Shown in pieces: positions 23,651 to 34,954 of a DNA stretch of 64,000 bases (the first letter of the stretch is position 1; each line of letters starts with the position of its first letter). The DNA lies in NCBI RefSeq assembly GCF_032854445.1, contig NC_088307.1, positions 4,652,001-4,716,000 on the forward strand, in the 5' to 3' direction. The notes beneath the pieces were generated by a model. The model worked only from the letters and a program-made list of their open reading frames with translations. It was not told the DNA's origin and made no database searches. A program made the translations under genes and the position numbers. Origin of the DNA: Liolophura sinensis (taxonomy: Eukaryota; Mollusca; Polyplacophora; Chitonida; Chitonidae).

Positions 23651-24023
23651 GGAAACAGCACGCCTACCTGCCCAAGTCATAAAACTTCGTATGCACGATC
23701 TGCCGAATCAGGTGTTTACACGTCAGCCACCCGCAATGTCACGCCGGCTCCAACGTTACAGCCCCTTGCTGTCCCTGCTGGCTGGAACCACCCCCTCCAT
23801 TCGACGCGCCGTGCTGACCGGCAATGACCCGGGTTTATTCGGGGTTTGTGTGAATGTGCCAAAAATGTGTTAAATGGAAGCATTCCACTCTCGCGGGTTC
23901 AGAAGGGAAGTTACAGCGGCACAGGATGGGTCTTCGCACCTTGGTCGAGAAAAGTGTTCCCCTGCATAAGAAAGGACCGATTGTTCAACGGGGTGGTCTC
24001 ATTGCAGCCCCTCCTGGGAAGTA

Positions 24024-24440
24024 ATGCAGTACGCCAAGAAAATGACCTTGGTCGACCCGCGGCTCTTAGACATGCTCACGCGACCATCACCCTCGTACCT
24101 CGTCTCCGCGTACCCAGTGCCCAGTACTGTTAAAGCCCTCAACGCGCTCGACCATCAGATGGCATCGATCCTCCACGACACGACTCTCTCGGACGATGAG
24201 AAAATACAGCGGTATCATCACACCCTTCAACGGTACCGTGCGTTTCAAGATCAAAACCAAGCCGCGCAGCAGCCAAGCCCGACGACGAATCAGCCCACCG
24301 CTAAGCCTCTCGGACGTTTGAGCGAGGGGGAGATTTTAGAGAGCGTCCTCGTCGCTTTACGGCAAAAGGCTGCTCTGGGGCGACACCGAGCGATTACCCT
24401 TTACCCAAAGACCTCGCCAAGGGCCCGATCGCCTTGTTGA
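24024..24440 (+). pseudogene. Conserved Polinton accessory protein, function unknown
   Basis: The ORF encodes KMTLVDPRLLDML, then a helical segment ALDHQMASILHDTTLSDDEK and IQRYHHTLQRY, then a Gln/Pro-rich linker and a short C-terminal helix (SEGEILESVLVALRQKAALG). The order (after the ATPase, before the capsid proteins) and the VDPRLL / LQRY style match a conserved but uncharacterised protein of these elements. The start and the end are both uncertain. Confidence 0.55.
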
Positions 24441-24449
24441 TCCACACAA

Positions 24450-24835
24450 ACATCCCTTTACTCAAGGCTCACGGCGGTGACTTGACGCTCGGTTTCAATG
24501 ATCGGCAGCGGTTCAGAAATAATCAGAAACAATCTGATGCATATCGGAGGCGAGGATTTACATGCCACCACACCCACGCTTTACGTATGTATGGACATTG
24601 TCGAACCGTTTGTGATGGGAGACACGCTGGCGCCGCTGCTGCGGCTGGTCTCCGCAAAAGAAAATTAGGGGCAACACATCTCCAAGAACTTCCAACACGT
24701 GGAATACATCCGCGTGCGGCGCAAGCATTTCTCAAGGGTGTAAATTGATAATAGGGACGATACGGGCCAACCCGTTGCATTTGAACGCGGTAAAGTGGTG
24801 CTGACACTTCACTTTCGAAAGCGGCGCGCATGACC
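24450..24835 (+). pseudogene. Penton-like (single jelly-roll minor capsid) protein, fragment
   Basis: Read across frames, the sequence carries LYVCMDIVEPFVMGDTLAPL near 24580-24640, then VEYIRVRRKHF, and finally DDTGQPVAFERGKVVLTLHF at about 24755-24815. This is the pattern of the small jelly-roll capsid protein of Polintons. At least two in-frame stops (about 24666 and 24745) and a frame change disable it. Confidence 0.68.
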
Positions 24836-24839
24836 TTTG

Positions 24840-25460
24840 CAATGAGCGTCGTAGACAACCACGTCATGTAACGATCCTACATCGACTATTACACCAAGCA
24901 AGCCGGCGGAGGTGCGTTACCTGTGTTTTGGTGTGCAATTGTACAGCGAGGTCAAAATGACGCAGCCCTTGTCAAAGCCTGCTGCGCGAGCTATCGGAAA
25001 AACTGGTACACGGACACCCCGGGGAGGTTTGACAGGACGGATGAGACCAACATGGAGTTTGACAAACGGCTGCAGCTTACGACCGGTTATTAACTGGAGC
25101 ATTGGAAAGCCAAAGCCCCTGCCAAGTAGCCTATCCGCCGCGTGCTGAACAAGTATTTCTCCGTGCCCAAAGGACACATCCTCATCAACGAACAAAACTT
25201 ATTTCTGGGCAGCTTACCGACACGTCCAGTGGTGGGATGCGTGAGCATCACGGCTTTAGACGGGAGCTACGCTAAAAACCCGTTCCATTTCCACCACTTG
25301 TACACAAACTTCGTCGCCTTGGATGTCAGCGAACGCCAAATTCCTGCCAAGCCCCCTGACACCCGACTTTGAGACCGGGAATTTCATCAGATCGTACATG
25401 AACTTCTTTATCAACACGGAAAAAGTCTTTCACGACGAGGGGAACTCCATCCTTCACACC
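24840..25460 (+). pseudogene. Polinton major capsid protein, upstream part
   Basis: Frames 24840-25140 carry KNWYTDTPGRFDRTDE. The ORF at 25142-25370 carries LNKYFSVPKGH, FLGSLPTRPVVGCVS and SYAKNPFHFHHLYTNFVALD, and a shifted frame adds GNFIRSYMNFF to 25440. These are family marks of the double jelly-roll major capsid protein. Several stops and frameshifts are present. The gene is split at 25460 by the Harbinger insertion and resumes at 29513. Confidence 0.82.
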
Positions 25461-26204
25461 AGGGGCCTCTCCGTATAATTTAGCGTAAATTTCTCCCTAC
25501 TTTTTTCCGTAAAAGAAGGTCCATTTTTGGATGTCGTTATGGATAGACGTGTTACAACGATCAGAAATGAGTGAGTGCTTATGCAGACGGGTAAATCCCG
25601 CCGCTGCTTGTACAAGGTGCTTATATGCCAGAGGTACGCCGACTTAATTTCATTGTCACCTATTGGAATATTCATTTCAAATCATTACTTTCGTACTTTC
25701 AGTTTACAGCCCAGCTGGTTTTGATGAAGTTTAATGTGATAGCGCTGGAAGTTTAGTGACTTTTTGTAGTGCAGCTGATAGATAACATACTCCGGTGTGA
25801 CGTCAGGCGGGAAGAAAATGGCGGTCCGGAGTTGACAACACAAACTGATAACCAAGAAGTTAGAAATACTCAGATATGGAGGAATATAAGGTATTATTTA
25901 CAACTGGATTAGGTAAAACAGATCGTCGAGGTAAGTTACTGCTTGTATCCGTGTATTTTATGAACTGACACATGTTTATTTCCTCAGGGTAAACCGGTTA
26001 CGCAAGACTTCAGATGGAAAACGAAAAGGTTCTCAATTAGTCGTGCAATGTCATATCAGATTTTTATCTTTATGCTTGGGGGGGGGGGCACAAGAACATG
26101 CTTTACATTGCCTTGTGACATGATAATAAATCAGCTGATTAACTGGTTGCTATGAATTATGGGAAATTGACATTGACAGCTGTCGTTTGTTACGTCAATC
26201 ATCA

Positions 26205-26335
26205 TGGCATTGAATGTTGTAAAGAAGGCAAAGAAGCCTAATTGGGACCCCAGGGCGACCAGGCAACGTTTGGTAAAATGTGACCAGATCTGAGAAAAAC
26301 AGGGCTTGGAATGAGATATACCAAAGGTACCTTAG
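26205..26335 (+). pseudogene. Myb/SANT-like protein remnant of the Harbinger element
   Basis: KKAKKPNWDPRATRQRLV is followed in another frame by SEKNRAWNEIYQR. The NW...KNRAWNEI pattern is that of the Myb-like DNA-binding protein that accompanies Harbinger transposases. Frameshifts and stops break it. Confidence 0.55.
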
Positions 26336-26844
26336 GCCCAAATATGGGCAGTTTCATTGTTGTGAAGTTTCCCTAGCTTAATCTGTGTTCACTCAGAATC
26401 TTCAAACATATCAGTACCTTGGTGCTGTCATTCCTAATTTTGACCTAAACGTGGATTTATGCGGGCAAAAATAGGCAGAAAAAGGAAGTAAATAATTATG
26501 ATATCCCATTCTTAGTGTGCTTTGGAATTGAAAAAGATTGTCTGTCCTCTTTTGTCCTTTTAAACTGAAGGCTACTCACATCCACACAGTGTCATGTGAA
26601 AGCAACATTAATAAACCGGATAAATTCTAAGAGATACAAGATTGTTTTAAAAATGTTGTTTTTACATCTGGCATGGTATTTCCTGCCCTGGCAGAAGTAA
26701 AAACTATCTACAATACATATCTGTTATTATTTCTAAAATAAGAACTTCTGATATAGATGTTTTGGTTAAGTGAATTGCTAAATCAGGATTCACCTTTGGA
26801 AACTGAGTTTTTATTTTAATTCACATATTTATATCATGTGTGAA

Positions 26845-27008
26845 TGCGGCTTCCTCTCCGGCCGTCCTTGCAAAGGTCTGTCAGCATCCTGCGGATGGTC
26901 ATGGGTTTCCCCTGGGCTAAGCCTGGCTTCCTTCCATCATAACGTTGGTTGCCGTCGAATGGGGGTAATACCCTTGAGTAGCGTGTAAAACAGCAATAAA
27001 ATAAATAA
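26845..27008 (+). mobile_element. SINE 3'-half fragment inside the Harbinger
   Basis: GGCTTCCTCTCCGGCCGTCC, CCTGCGGATGGTCATGGG and an AAATAAATAAAT tail match the SINE. It lies inside the Harbinger, which lies inside the Polinton. Confidence 0.82.
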
Positions 27009-27030
27009 ATGAACATTTGTGAACACTATT

Positions 27031-27200
27031 TCAGTTTGTCCTTTTCTTTGATTTACCTAGTTTTGGTGACGGACCATCGTGTAGACCCATATCTATATAT
27101 GTATGAAATGTATTATGGGCAGAAGCTTTATTTAATCTGTGTAAATCATGATAAATATAAGCGTCAAATCCGACATTCCTATACCATTCGTAGTCCGTAA
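27031..27200 (-). other. Segment similar to the Polinton polymerase start, inside the Harbinger
   Basis: About 37 bases (27157-27193) nearly match 32357-32394. Both read GAATGGTATA then TGTCGGA then TGACGCTTATATT on minus, encoding EWYRNVGFDAYI here and NGIRNVGHDAYI there. The flanks differ. Confidence 0.5.
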
Positions 27201-27977
27201 AGGGCGTTCCAAGTCGATAATCGCAAGATCCATTTCCACAACAACGTTTAACACTAACTCCCGAAGGCAAAGGTATGTAAGAAATTATACAAATAAGAAA
27301 TAATGCCGGTAACACACAAGAGAGAAACGGTCATCAGTTTTCAATGATGCCAGGCAGACAATGGATATTCCAGGCATGAATTCCATATCAAAGTTCAAAT
27401 TCGTAGTCCCTGAATGAGTTCCATGTCAGATAACAATTAAACAAGTATCTCAGTGGCGCTTTAATTGCAACTGTTCATAAAGGCATCATGCTGATGCAAT
27501 TACCATGGCTACCTTTACGGCCCTAGCCCCAGGTTAAGCGGTATTAGATACAGTTTGAAAATGAAGAGCGTTACAGACCCTAACCGATCAGATTGTGATT
27601 CAAAAGTAACGGACAATTACGTCTCTCCCGTTAATATGTAAAGATCTCATGCCACAAGAGGCGCCATCTATGATGTTACACATGACATACAAGTCACATG
27701 ACGGTTACACTGGGCAACCAGCGCCATCTATGTTGTTAAATACCATGTACGTGATAGATATGTACATAGGGATACCAGCGCCGTCTATGTGGTTGATTAC
27801 AATGCAAATCGCCAGAGATTCTGAACGCTCTGTCCATACCTGCCAACGAGAGTGTTATACTCATTGTAAAATTTGAGAAACTTAGAATGAAGGCGTTTGA
27901 TGGAGTATCCTTGACAAACTAGTTTTTGAACTAGCAACTTGTGACGCAGATTGAAGTCATCACAACTAAAGCAGACG

Positions 27978-29342
27978 TTATTCGTACCTAAATCTCGACT
28001 TAGCTACTCCTAAAGCCCTCTCAATAGTGCACCTTGTAGTTTTGTGGCTCTTGTTGTACTTGACCTGTGCATCATTATGTGTCTGTATGAAGGGTACCAT
28101 TAACCATGGTTTCAGAGGATAACCACTGTCCCCAAGGATAATGGTACCATCAAAATCACCATTCTGGCACTTCCTCCAAATGCCGCTTTGCTTCATTGTG
28201 AAACTGTCATGTGCTGACCCTGGATACCTAGATACTACAGTGGTGAATATGCGGGAAATAACAAGAAAGCAAGCAGGGCCACGGCCAATATCAACAGGCA
28301 AATTCAGAGAATACCGTTGTCCCATGCATGCTATTAACCTATGCAAAACTTACGCGAGAACCAAACTAGTTTTAGAACTTGAAAGACTATGAGGTGCTAC
28401 ATAATGTATCTATACTAATTTGATCAAAATAATGTGGACACTGTCTGAAACAGTTAATTGTAGCCCTAAAACCATCCACCAATTAGAATACAGGAAATCA
28501 CTAAATATGTTGAAATTCAGCATGCACGTATTTGACAGCTTTCTGTAATCAATCCACTTAATATTTAACAAAATGCACACAAAAATGTATCAAATTGGGA
28601 CAGTATGACGTCACACAACATTTGCTGTAATAATTAAAGGTTTTAAATTTAAAAACCTAATATCTCCCGAATGATTCAATACTGCTTTGTACAAGAAAAG
28701 GTTCAATGGTCTAATAACTATGTGATTTATGCAGGCGTTTGCTCTGGGATAACCTTTAGAAGTTATTCCCCTTGAAATTTTGACCTAGTTGTAGAAGGTG
28801 TTGATGTCGGCGAATGACCTAATACCCACCGAAGTCTCGCATCTGTTGTGGCCTGCACGTTGAGTGAATGGTAGTTTTTGCGACACACAAACACATGTTC
28901 ATCTTTTATTGGGGACTTTATGGCAATCTGCGTGCCATCTATGCACCTGACTACGTGTGGGAAATTTGCAATCTCGTAGAAGGCCTGCTGGGCCTCTGCA
29001 ATCTCCCTCGGATTTGAGGGGAATGAAATTGAAAGGGGATATGTATTTAAATTAACGATGGCGGTAGTGACACTTCTGACTATTCTGGACGTGCTTGGAA
29101 CACTTATCCCATGAAGATCGCTCACTAAACGTTGGAAAGACCCTGAGGCATAGTATCTCAGAGCTGTGAGGACTTGCAGGACGACAGGAACTGCATGGTT
29201 CCGGTTAGTAGGTCTCTCCAAAGCCGGTGTTAAGAAGTCCACAACTTGCAAAATTGACCGCCTGCCAAGTCTGTACCGAGCGACGACATCGTCGTCATTT
29301 AAAACATCCAGAGGGTGTGTAAGAAAAACACGTTCTCTTCGA
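27978..29342 (-). pseudogene. HARBI1-like (DDE_Tnp_4) transposase in two halves
   Basis: The first half (about 29342-28780) contains a helix-turn-helix-like region and VVRCIDGTQIAI with the first catalytic Asp. The second half (28346-27978) contains RYPGSAHDSF with the second Asp, GDSGYPLKPWLMVPF, and the final Glu in TTRCTIERALGVAKSRFR. All three DDE residues are therefore present. The halves are separated by about 430 bases with no clean splice pair, so this is either an intron I cannot define or an insertion. The second half reads to the stop-free end at 27978 and has no visible natural stop. Confidence 0.86.
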
Positions 29343-29512
29343 ATGGTTCGTCTTTATTAAGCTTTAAGTAGAAGGTGCTGTAGTTTTACACGAAAATTTA
29401 CGCATAATGGATACGTAAGAATTTTCTGAAAACGGATGCTGGTGTACATTTTACAGTACGCAAAATTTACGGTGTTAATTTTGCGTACGCAGCTTTATGA
29501 AATTGGCCCCAG

Positions 29513-29712
29513 GTTCGTTTAGTTTCGACTTGACCCCCAACCTCTACGACGATCACCAACTGAACCTGGCCCAGAAAGGTGATTTGAGCCTGGAGATGCA
29601 GTTTGCCAGGCCACTGACGGAAACCATTAATGTGGAGTGCTACGCCAAATTCAACAATATCATAGAAATAGACAAAAGCCGAAACGTGCTCTGTGACTTT
29701 TCGCCAGTTGAA
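29513..29712 (+). pseudogene. Polinton major capsid protein, C-terminal part
   Basis: It reads FSFDLTPNLYDDHQLNLAQK, then GDLSLEMQFARPL, and ends YAKFNNIIEIDKSRNVL, which is the conserved C-terminus of the same capsid protein. It begins immediately after the target duplication on the right side of the Harbinger insertion. It is out of frame with the left part by one base, so decay is not due to the insertion alone. Confidence 0.85.
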
Positions 29713-29724
29713 AAACAAAACAAC

Positions 29725-30096
29725 ATGGACACGGTGCAATTGCGACGTGTGCTACAGGCGGACGTGTTTACCCGCGCCGTGCTGGCGGATGTGTACGCTC
29801 GAGACCACCTCCCTCACCAAGTGACCAACACATCCTGGGCTTGCGTCATCAACACAGACGCGTGCCTCCACCCAGGACAACATTGGGTAGCCGTCTTCAT
29901 AGACGTGTGTCCAGACCCACCCTGTTTCTGGGGAGAATACTTTGATTCTTGAGGTCGTCCCGTGGACGCTATTGTACATATGTCGGACACGTCGTGCACG
30001 GCATACGATAACGACTTAATGGCGTTCGATTGGATGGGCCACCAGTATGGGGTCCAGCCCCCGTTTTTTATCACTCCACCAGCGAGTGGGCTGTGA
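29725..30096 (+). pseudogene. Adenain-like cysteine protease of the Polinton, broken
   Basis: It opens with ATG 29725 (MDTVQLRRVLQADVFTR). It has the catalytic His region GQHWVAVFID and the acidic-residue region GEYFDS. An in-frame TGA at 29950-29952 follows directly, after which the same frame continues (AFDWMGHQYGVQ) to TGA at 30094-30096. The catalytic Cys region is not present, so the C-terminus is lost. These proteases mature capsid proteins in related viruses. Orientation and position after the capsid gene fit the Polinton order. Confidence 0.8.
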
Positions 30097-30249
30097 TAAC
30101 GTTCTTTCCATGTTTTTTGTTTTGTTTTGTTTTTTATTTTTGGATTTTTTCCCTCTTCAACATGTTATGAAATAAAAATAAATAAAGAGAAAATGACACT
30201 GGCATACAGTGGTTTTTTGACTTTATGAGGGCTTGGTATATAACAGTTG

Positions 30250-32400
30250 GGGATAGTCAGGTCAAATATCCAGGTAGGTGGCGCTCACACCGTCCGTCAG
30301 ACGCGGGTCACTACCAACCCGTGACAGAGGTGGTCAGCAGAATTTCCGTGCCGAACATACTCCAAATCAACAATCGCCTGGAATCAGGCATGATATAATT
30401 TCTCCGTGCGAACTACGCCATGTTGGGGTCTATGTCATCCCGGCTCTCATCGGTGTTTTAAATATGGGTGGACATTCCGCAAATACTGCTTTCAGATGGT
30501 CCGGCACGTGGATGTCGCATTCGACAAAGCCAAACAACAGGCCTTGGACACAGCCTCCACCAGTTGACCCTGCGTCTTGTGCTGTCGCTGTGACGGGAGT
30601 AAGCCACAGGAAGGCGCGCAAGAAGTCGCGAAGAAACTCGCACTTCTATATGGATTTAAGCTCGTACTCCTGGAACTCCACGTACGCTTCGTTGTTGTCT
30701 TTCCCACCGATGAACGTGAATACGGAGCGCAAATCGTGAAACAAGTAACGGAGGGTGAGCCCTGGTAGGCTAATTACAGTCTCTGAAGACGTCGACGTGC
30801 ATGGTTTGGTTGAACACCATCATCTTCTCCGCCGCCTCCATGAAGGGGATCACGTCTAGAGTGTTATACCACCACAAGAAGTCTTTTACGGTACGAATGC
30901 CGTGCTTCCTCCACGTCTCCTGCGGGTTCTTGTACTCGGCGTCGGTGCACGGCTTGTGGGTGAGATCGTTATCGAAAGCGTGGCGGAGCGGGAGAGCCAC
31001 TTCCTCCAGCCGGGCGAGGCAGTCTATGTAGCCAGGTAGTTTCGAATGTCCAAAAATTTCAACTGCGGTGTGCTGAGGGCCATGTTTTTATTGTTTACGA
31101 TCAATAACACACCTCAAATCACCGGCCTTGACCAGGTGGGGGTAAAGCTGTTGCTTGGCTAAGTTCAGGGTCGTAGTTGCCCGAGTTGAAGCCGAGGACG
31201 GGGAGCTGGTTGATATAGGCTTCGATTTGTCCAGCACCTGCCGAGTATAAGACGGCTTGGTGTCTTTGGGATCAATGCGCTCGTCTAACTCGTCCAGGAT
31301 GTAGGCATAACGCTCTGTGAGATAGGCGCTACTGGTCTCGTTTATGATATTGAGGTAAGCCACCATCCGTTCGACGAGCGCGTGGGGATCACCGGTAGAG
31401 ATGAAGCATACGGGCCGGTCGTAGTCGGCACATTGCATGAGTTTACGCTGACACTCATGGGAATGTGATGTGACATCCATTCCTTTGAGTCGGTCATCGC
31501 TTCGTCCATAGGAATGTCGGACTTGACGCTTATATTAGATAACTTCGAAGTCGTAACATGCTCGTAAGGGAATATCCCGTCGTCAGTTTCCCGAAGATCA
31601 ATATCCATACGCACTTCGTAAATAGTGGGTTGATTGTGAAATACACACCCTGGGTACTGACGGCGAACGTCCTGGACACACTTCACACGTGCAAGATTGA
31701 GTGTAACGAGCCATGTCCTTAATATAGTTGAAATGCTGATTGTGAAGGTTTAACCGCACTCGTGGAAGCATAGCGCTGTGCACCTCGATGAACGAGTTGA
31801 GCGAGTAAAAAGGTGTCCATGGGGAGAAGCTGGTACACGTGAATGCTCACGTTGAACAGGCTCTCCACCGTGTCCAGCGCACTGAGAGGTACACCCCGGA
31901 AATGCCTGGGCTCCATATCTACCGCCTCCAGATAAAATCGGTGGTGATGTCAAGCCTGGTTCTCGCAGTTTTGTGGGTCGGTTTTTGTCCAGATGGACGG
32001 CCAAACAGCGGAATAAATACAAATGTTCCCCGATAAGGTCCATTAGCTCCTTCCACTAGGGTGTGCAACCCCATGTTCGCCGCAAGGTAAGGCGGCAACG
32101 TTACCCCGCCCTCACCGATGGCCTGATGGAATAGTTTGTGCACAAAAAAAGATTCAAGCGATCTACGATCCATTTCGTGTTGGGCCGTTGTTGCCTGCGC
32201 CCAGGTGAGTGGATCTTTGTTGGGGAGATGAGCGAAAGTTCAAGCAAGTCAGCCGACTCGCCACGTTGTACGGAGCGTCGAGTACCCGGGAATTATTGTT
32301 GCTGGGGAAAAAGTAACGCACCTGTCCCGTCTTCCTGTGGCGAAGGATATATCCAATATAAGCGTCATGTCCGACATTTCGTATACCATTCAAAGGCGCC
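30250..32400 (-). pseudogene. Protein-primed DNA polymerase B (pPolB) of the Polinton, 3'-truncated
   Basis: Reading from 32400 leftward through shifting frames, conserved pieces appear in the right order: FFVHKLFHQAIGEGGVTLPP, IGEHLYLFRCLAVH, ALDTVESLFNVSIHVYQL, NLHNQHFNYIKDMARY, EWMSHHIPMSVSV and YAYILDELDERI. Then come LKFLDIRNYLA, VKDFLWWYNTLDVIPFMEA, ECDIHVPDHLKAVFAE and IWSMFGTEILLTT. They cover the N-terminal region, the exonuclease-side segment and the start of the palm. The catalytic palm motifs and thumb should lie further left but are gone: the sequence stops near 30250, abutting the protease. Many stops, frameshifts and an internal deletion (about 31080) are present. pPolB replicates the element from its ends. 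Confidence 0.87.
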
Positions 32401-32401
32401 A

Positions 32402-32840
32402 AAAAGACTGTAGTTGACGGTGTAGTGTAGTGTAATGTATTATAATGTGTTGTAGTGTAGAGTATAGTATAGTAGAATAGAGTAGAGTAGAATAGAGTAG
32501 AGTAGAGTAGAGTAGAGTAGAGTAGAGTAGAATAGAGTAGAGTAGAGTAGAGTTAAGTAGAGTAGAGTATAGTATAGTATAAAAAAATAGTAGAGTAGAG
32601 TATATATAGCACAGTATAGTATTGTATAGTATACTATAGAAAAGTATAACTGTGGTATCGTATAATATTGTGTAGTGGAGTATAATATAGTAGAGTATAA
32701 CTATAGTAGATTATAACAGAACTATAGTAAAGTATATTATAGTATCGTTGAGTATAACTATAGTATACGATAACTATAGTATCGTATAGTATAGTAGAGT
32801 ATCACTATTGTACAGGATATCTATAGCAGAGTATAATGCG
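32402..32840. repeat. AGTAGAGT/AGTATA low-complexity array
   Basis: It consists of pentamer-like AGTAG, AGAGT and AGTAT units with drift. It sits directly upstream of the pPolB start, inside the Polinton. Confidence 0.9.
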
Positions 32841-33689
32841 ATTACATAGCGAGCATTATGGCATGGAGAAGCCACGAACCGAATTGCCCAACTGTAGGCC
32901 TTACAAGCTCGCGAGAATGCCCCAGCGTTCGGTGATTAACTGTTTAATTGTCATCAATAGTGATTTCCCCACGAACAAAACAAGACAAGTTCAACACAAC
33001 CTATAAAATCTACAAACCCATTTTTCGCGCTTTCGGACATTTAAAGTGTCGCAACACGAACCGAACACATTCCGTCACATGTGAGCTTAGATTAGCCATA
33101 CAGCGCCATCTGTGATGTCCAATAATTATTTTTTTATTCACTTTTATATAAAAAGGCACCAAATCCAGGAAATATGACCACAGAAACGAGTTAGCAACAT
33201 ATAAGGTAAAAGAAAATAAGCTTATAACTTCGAAGCATAAAGTCATGTAATACTCGCTGTTCCACTTCGAAAGCTGTTCACCAGTGAATCTCAAGTATCG
33301 AAAATTAGACCATTACAAGTAATGGAAATACGGCATGTGTTTGTACTACATCGCATGATAAATATGTCAGTTTTAGTCGACGGCCTTCAGGTCTGGGGAT
33401 GACGATTGTTTAACGCCATGTGTGACTTATACAAAGCGCTGCGGTGTCTGCTGAAACCGTTCGGTTTTTACCACAGTGTGTGACTTACCCTGCCTCGTTC
33501 ACCATGCTGGCTGTACGCGGGGTGTCGCGCACGTTCGGCAAGTAAACTCCTCCTCGCCGAAGCCTTTTCTCCTCCTCCTCCTCCTCCTCCTCTAGGCTTA
33601 GAGGACTTACGTAAGCCATGATGGGTTTTGACGAGGGATAGGCTTATCAAGCCGTCCTATAGCGACATGTTCCTCCCTCACACTCAACC
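32841..33689. other. Polinton interior with no recognised gene
   Basis: A minus ORF (33294-33010) has no recognisable family. A GAGGAG run at about 33570-33593 encodes an acidic or Gly stretch on minus and is followed by a donor-like GGTAAGTCAC at about 33483-33492. Nothing firm can be assigned. Confidence 0.35.
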
Positions 33690-34368
33690 TTCTATTTATC
33701 CCATCAGCGCGGACGTCAACGAAATTCAGGCTGCCATGACCCATTGGTCAATTTTTGCGCCAAAAACCGCGGTCACCACCATTTGTCAGCATTGGCGTGA
33801 ACGGAAGTCAACTAAAATGAAGGAGCTGCTCACCCAACTTTACAAGCCGACATTTTCGCTTCCCTGTCGCTCTTTGGTCGCATCACATGCCTCGCTCATG
33901 GGGTTGTGCAGCGCGGACGTCAACGAAATTCAGACCGCGATTTCACTTATTGGGTCCATTCGCTCATGGGTCCATAACTCTCCTCGCTCATGATTGCGTA
34001 GCTCGGGCGTCAACGAAATTCAGCTCTTAACGCGGCTTGTGCGTGACGTCACGCCCTAGAAGACCGCGTGGTCACCCATGGGTCCTTTTGGGCGCGAATG
34101 AGCTGAAGGAGCTCCGCTCATTGGCCCATCACGTGCCTCAACGACACACCTGCATCGCTCATTCATACGTCATGCATTCTATCCCGTCAGCGCGGACGTC
34201 AATGAAATTCAGGCGCCAAAACCTGGCGGTCGCCCTGTGACGTCAAGCGCATGCGCCTCGCTCTGAGCGCGGCCTCAACGACCCCCCCCCCCCCCCCCAC
34301 ACACACACACTGGCTCCTCCCCAACTGCTCCTCCCCAATACGACATTGATTCCCCCTTCTACAGTACT
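33690..34368 (-). repeat. Polinton right terminal inverted repeat, expanded
   Basis: It is the inverse of the left end but longer, with at least four copies of CGTCAACGAAATTCAG (starting about 33715, 33919, 34010 and 34196, the last reading GTCAATGAAATTCAGG). It also holds the CTGAAGGAGCTCC block seen in the left repeat and a C-run/AC-run (34281-34311). Confidence 0.82.
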
Positions 34369-34374
34369 AACATG

Positions 34375-34949
34375 CCTTGCAAGTTCTAAATCGACGTGCA
34401 TTTTTAATTCGTCATAAAATCCTGTTTGTTTTCGACGAGGTGTCCTTTACGTTATCTGCCACTGATTAATCTCCGGCTCAGTCACGCGTGAGTTCATTTT
34501 GTTGAAATAAATACAGTACTCCCACTCTCGCCTTTTAACCTAATAAAGTTAGCCTCGTTGTTCAAGTCATTGTACTAAACTTCTGATCTATTTGTCATTT
34601 ACGGCAACGAAGTAAAAATCTCTACAACCAGCTTGCCTGTAATGCTAACAAAGTTGTTGTGGATTCTCTTGTTACTTGGGCGGTAGATCCACTGTCAATG
34701 CTGGGTCGAGTCGCACCACAGACCTTAAAAGAGGAAGTTGTAACGTCCTCGCTAGGCGTTCAGCATGAAGGGGATAGTGAAACGACTCGTTGACCACTAT
34801 CAGTATAATGGCTCGGGCGGGGCACCGTACTTGCCTTCGGTAAGGCGTGTCAGTGAAGCAGCACTAGATTAAAGAGCGGTGGAAATCCGTCCTGGAACAA
34901 GGAGGCACATTACATGCACTCTAAGGATTCCTTCCCAAATTACTCACTC
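34375..34949. other. Right flank of the Polinton
   Basis: The only notable item is a possible first coding exon at 34765-34839: ATG in good context, 25 codons, KGIVKRLVDHYQYNGSGGAP, donor TTCG|GTAAGG. No partner exon was found, so it is weak. Confidence 0.2.
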
Positions 34950-34954
34950 TCTTG

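Larger units (their letters stand above)
25463..29509. mobile_element. PIF/Harbinger DNA transposon nested in the Polinton capsid gene
   Basis: The element starts GGGCC (25463) and ends GGCCC (29509), with CAG on both sides (25460-25462 and 29510-29512). A GGG...CCC terminus and a CWG 3-bp target duplication are the known PIF/Harbinger marks. Beyond the first five bases the inverted repeats match only in patches (for example GCGTA and AATT). It carries a HARBI1-like transposase on minus (29342-27978) and a Myb/SANT-like protein remnant on plus (about 26205-26335), the usual two-gene set. The capsid gene resumes exactly outside both ends. Confidence 0.88.
22013..34368. mobile_element. Maverick/Polinton DNA element, decayed, with nested Harbinger insertion
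   Basis: The outer ends are inverted copies: left begins AGTAGTATAGAAG at 22013, right ends CTTCTACAGTACT at 34368. They share an inverse stretch that includes ATGTCGTATT, GAGGAGCAGTTGG-like and CGCTCAGAGCGAGGCGCATG segments. The flanking hexamers AATATG (22007-22012) and AACATG (34369-34374) match at five of six bases, as expected for the 6-bp target duplication of this class. Inside, in order, are decayed integrase, FtsK/HerA-type packaging ATPase, a conserved accessory protein, penton-like and major capsid proteins, and an adenain-like protease on plus. A protein-primed DNA polymerase lies on minus. Every gene carries stops, frameshifts or truncation, so the copy is dead. Without the 4,047-bp Harbinger insertion it would be about 8.3 kb, short for the class, so large deletions have occurred. 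Confidence 0.92.
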
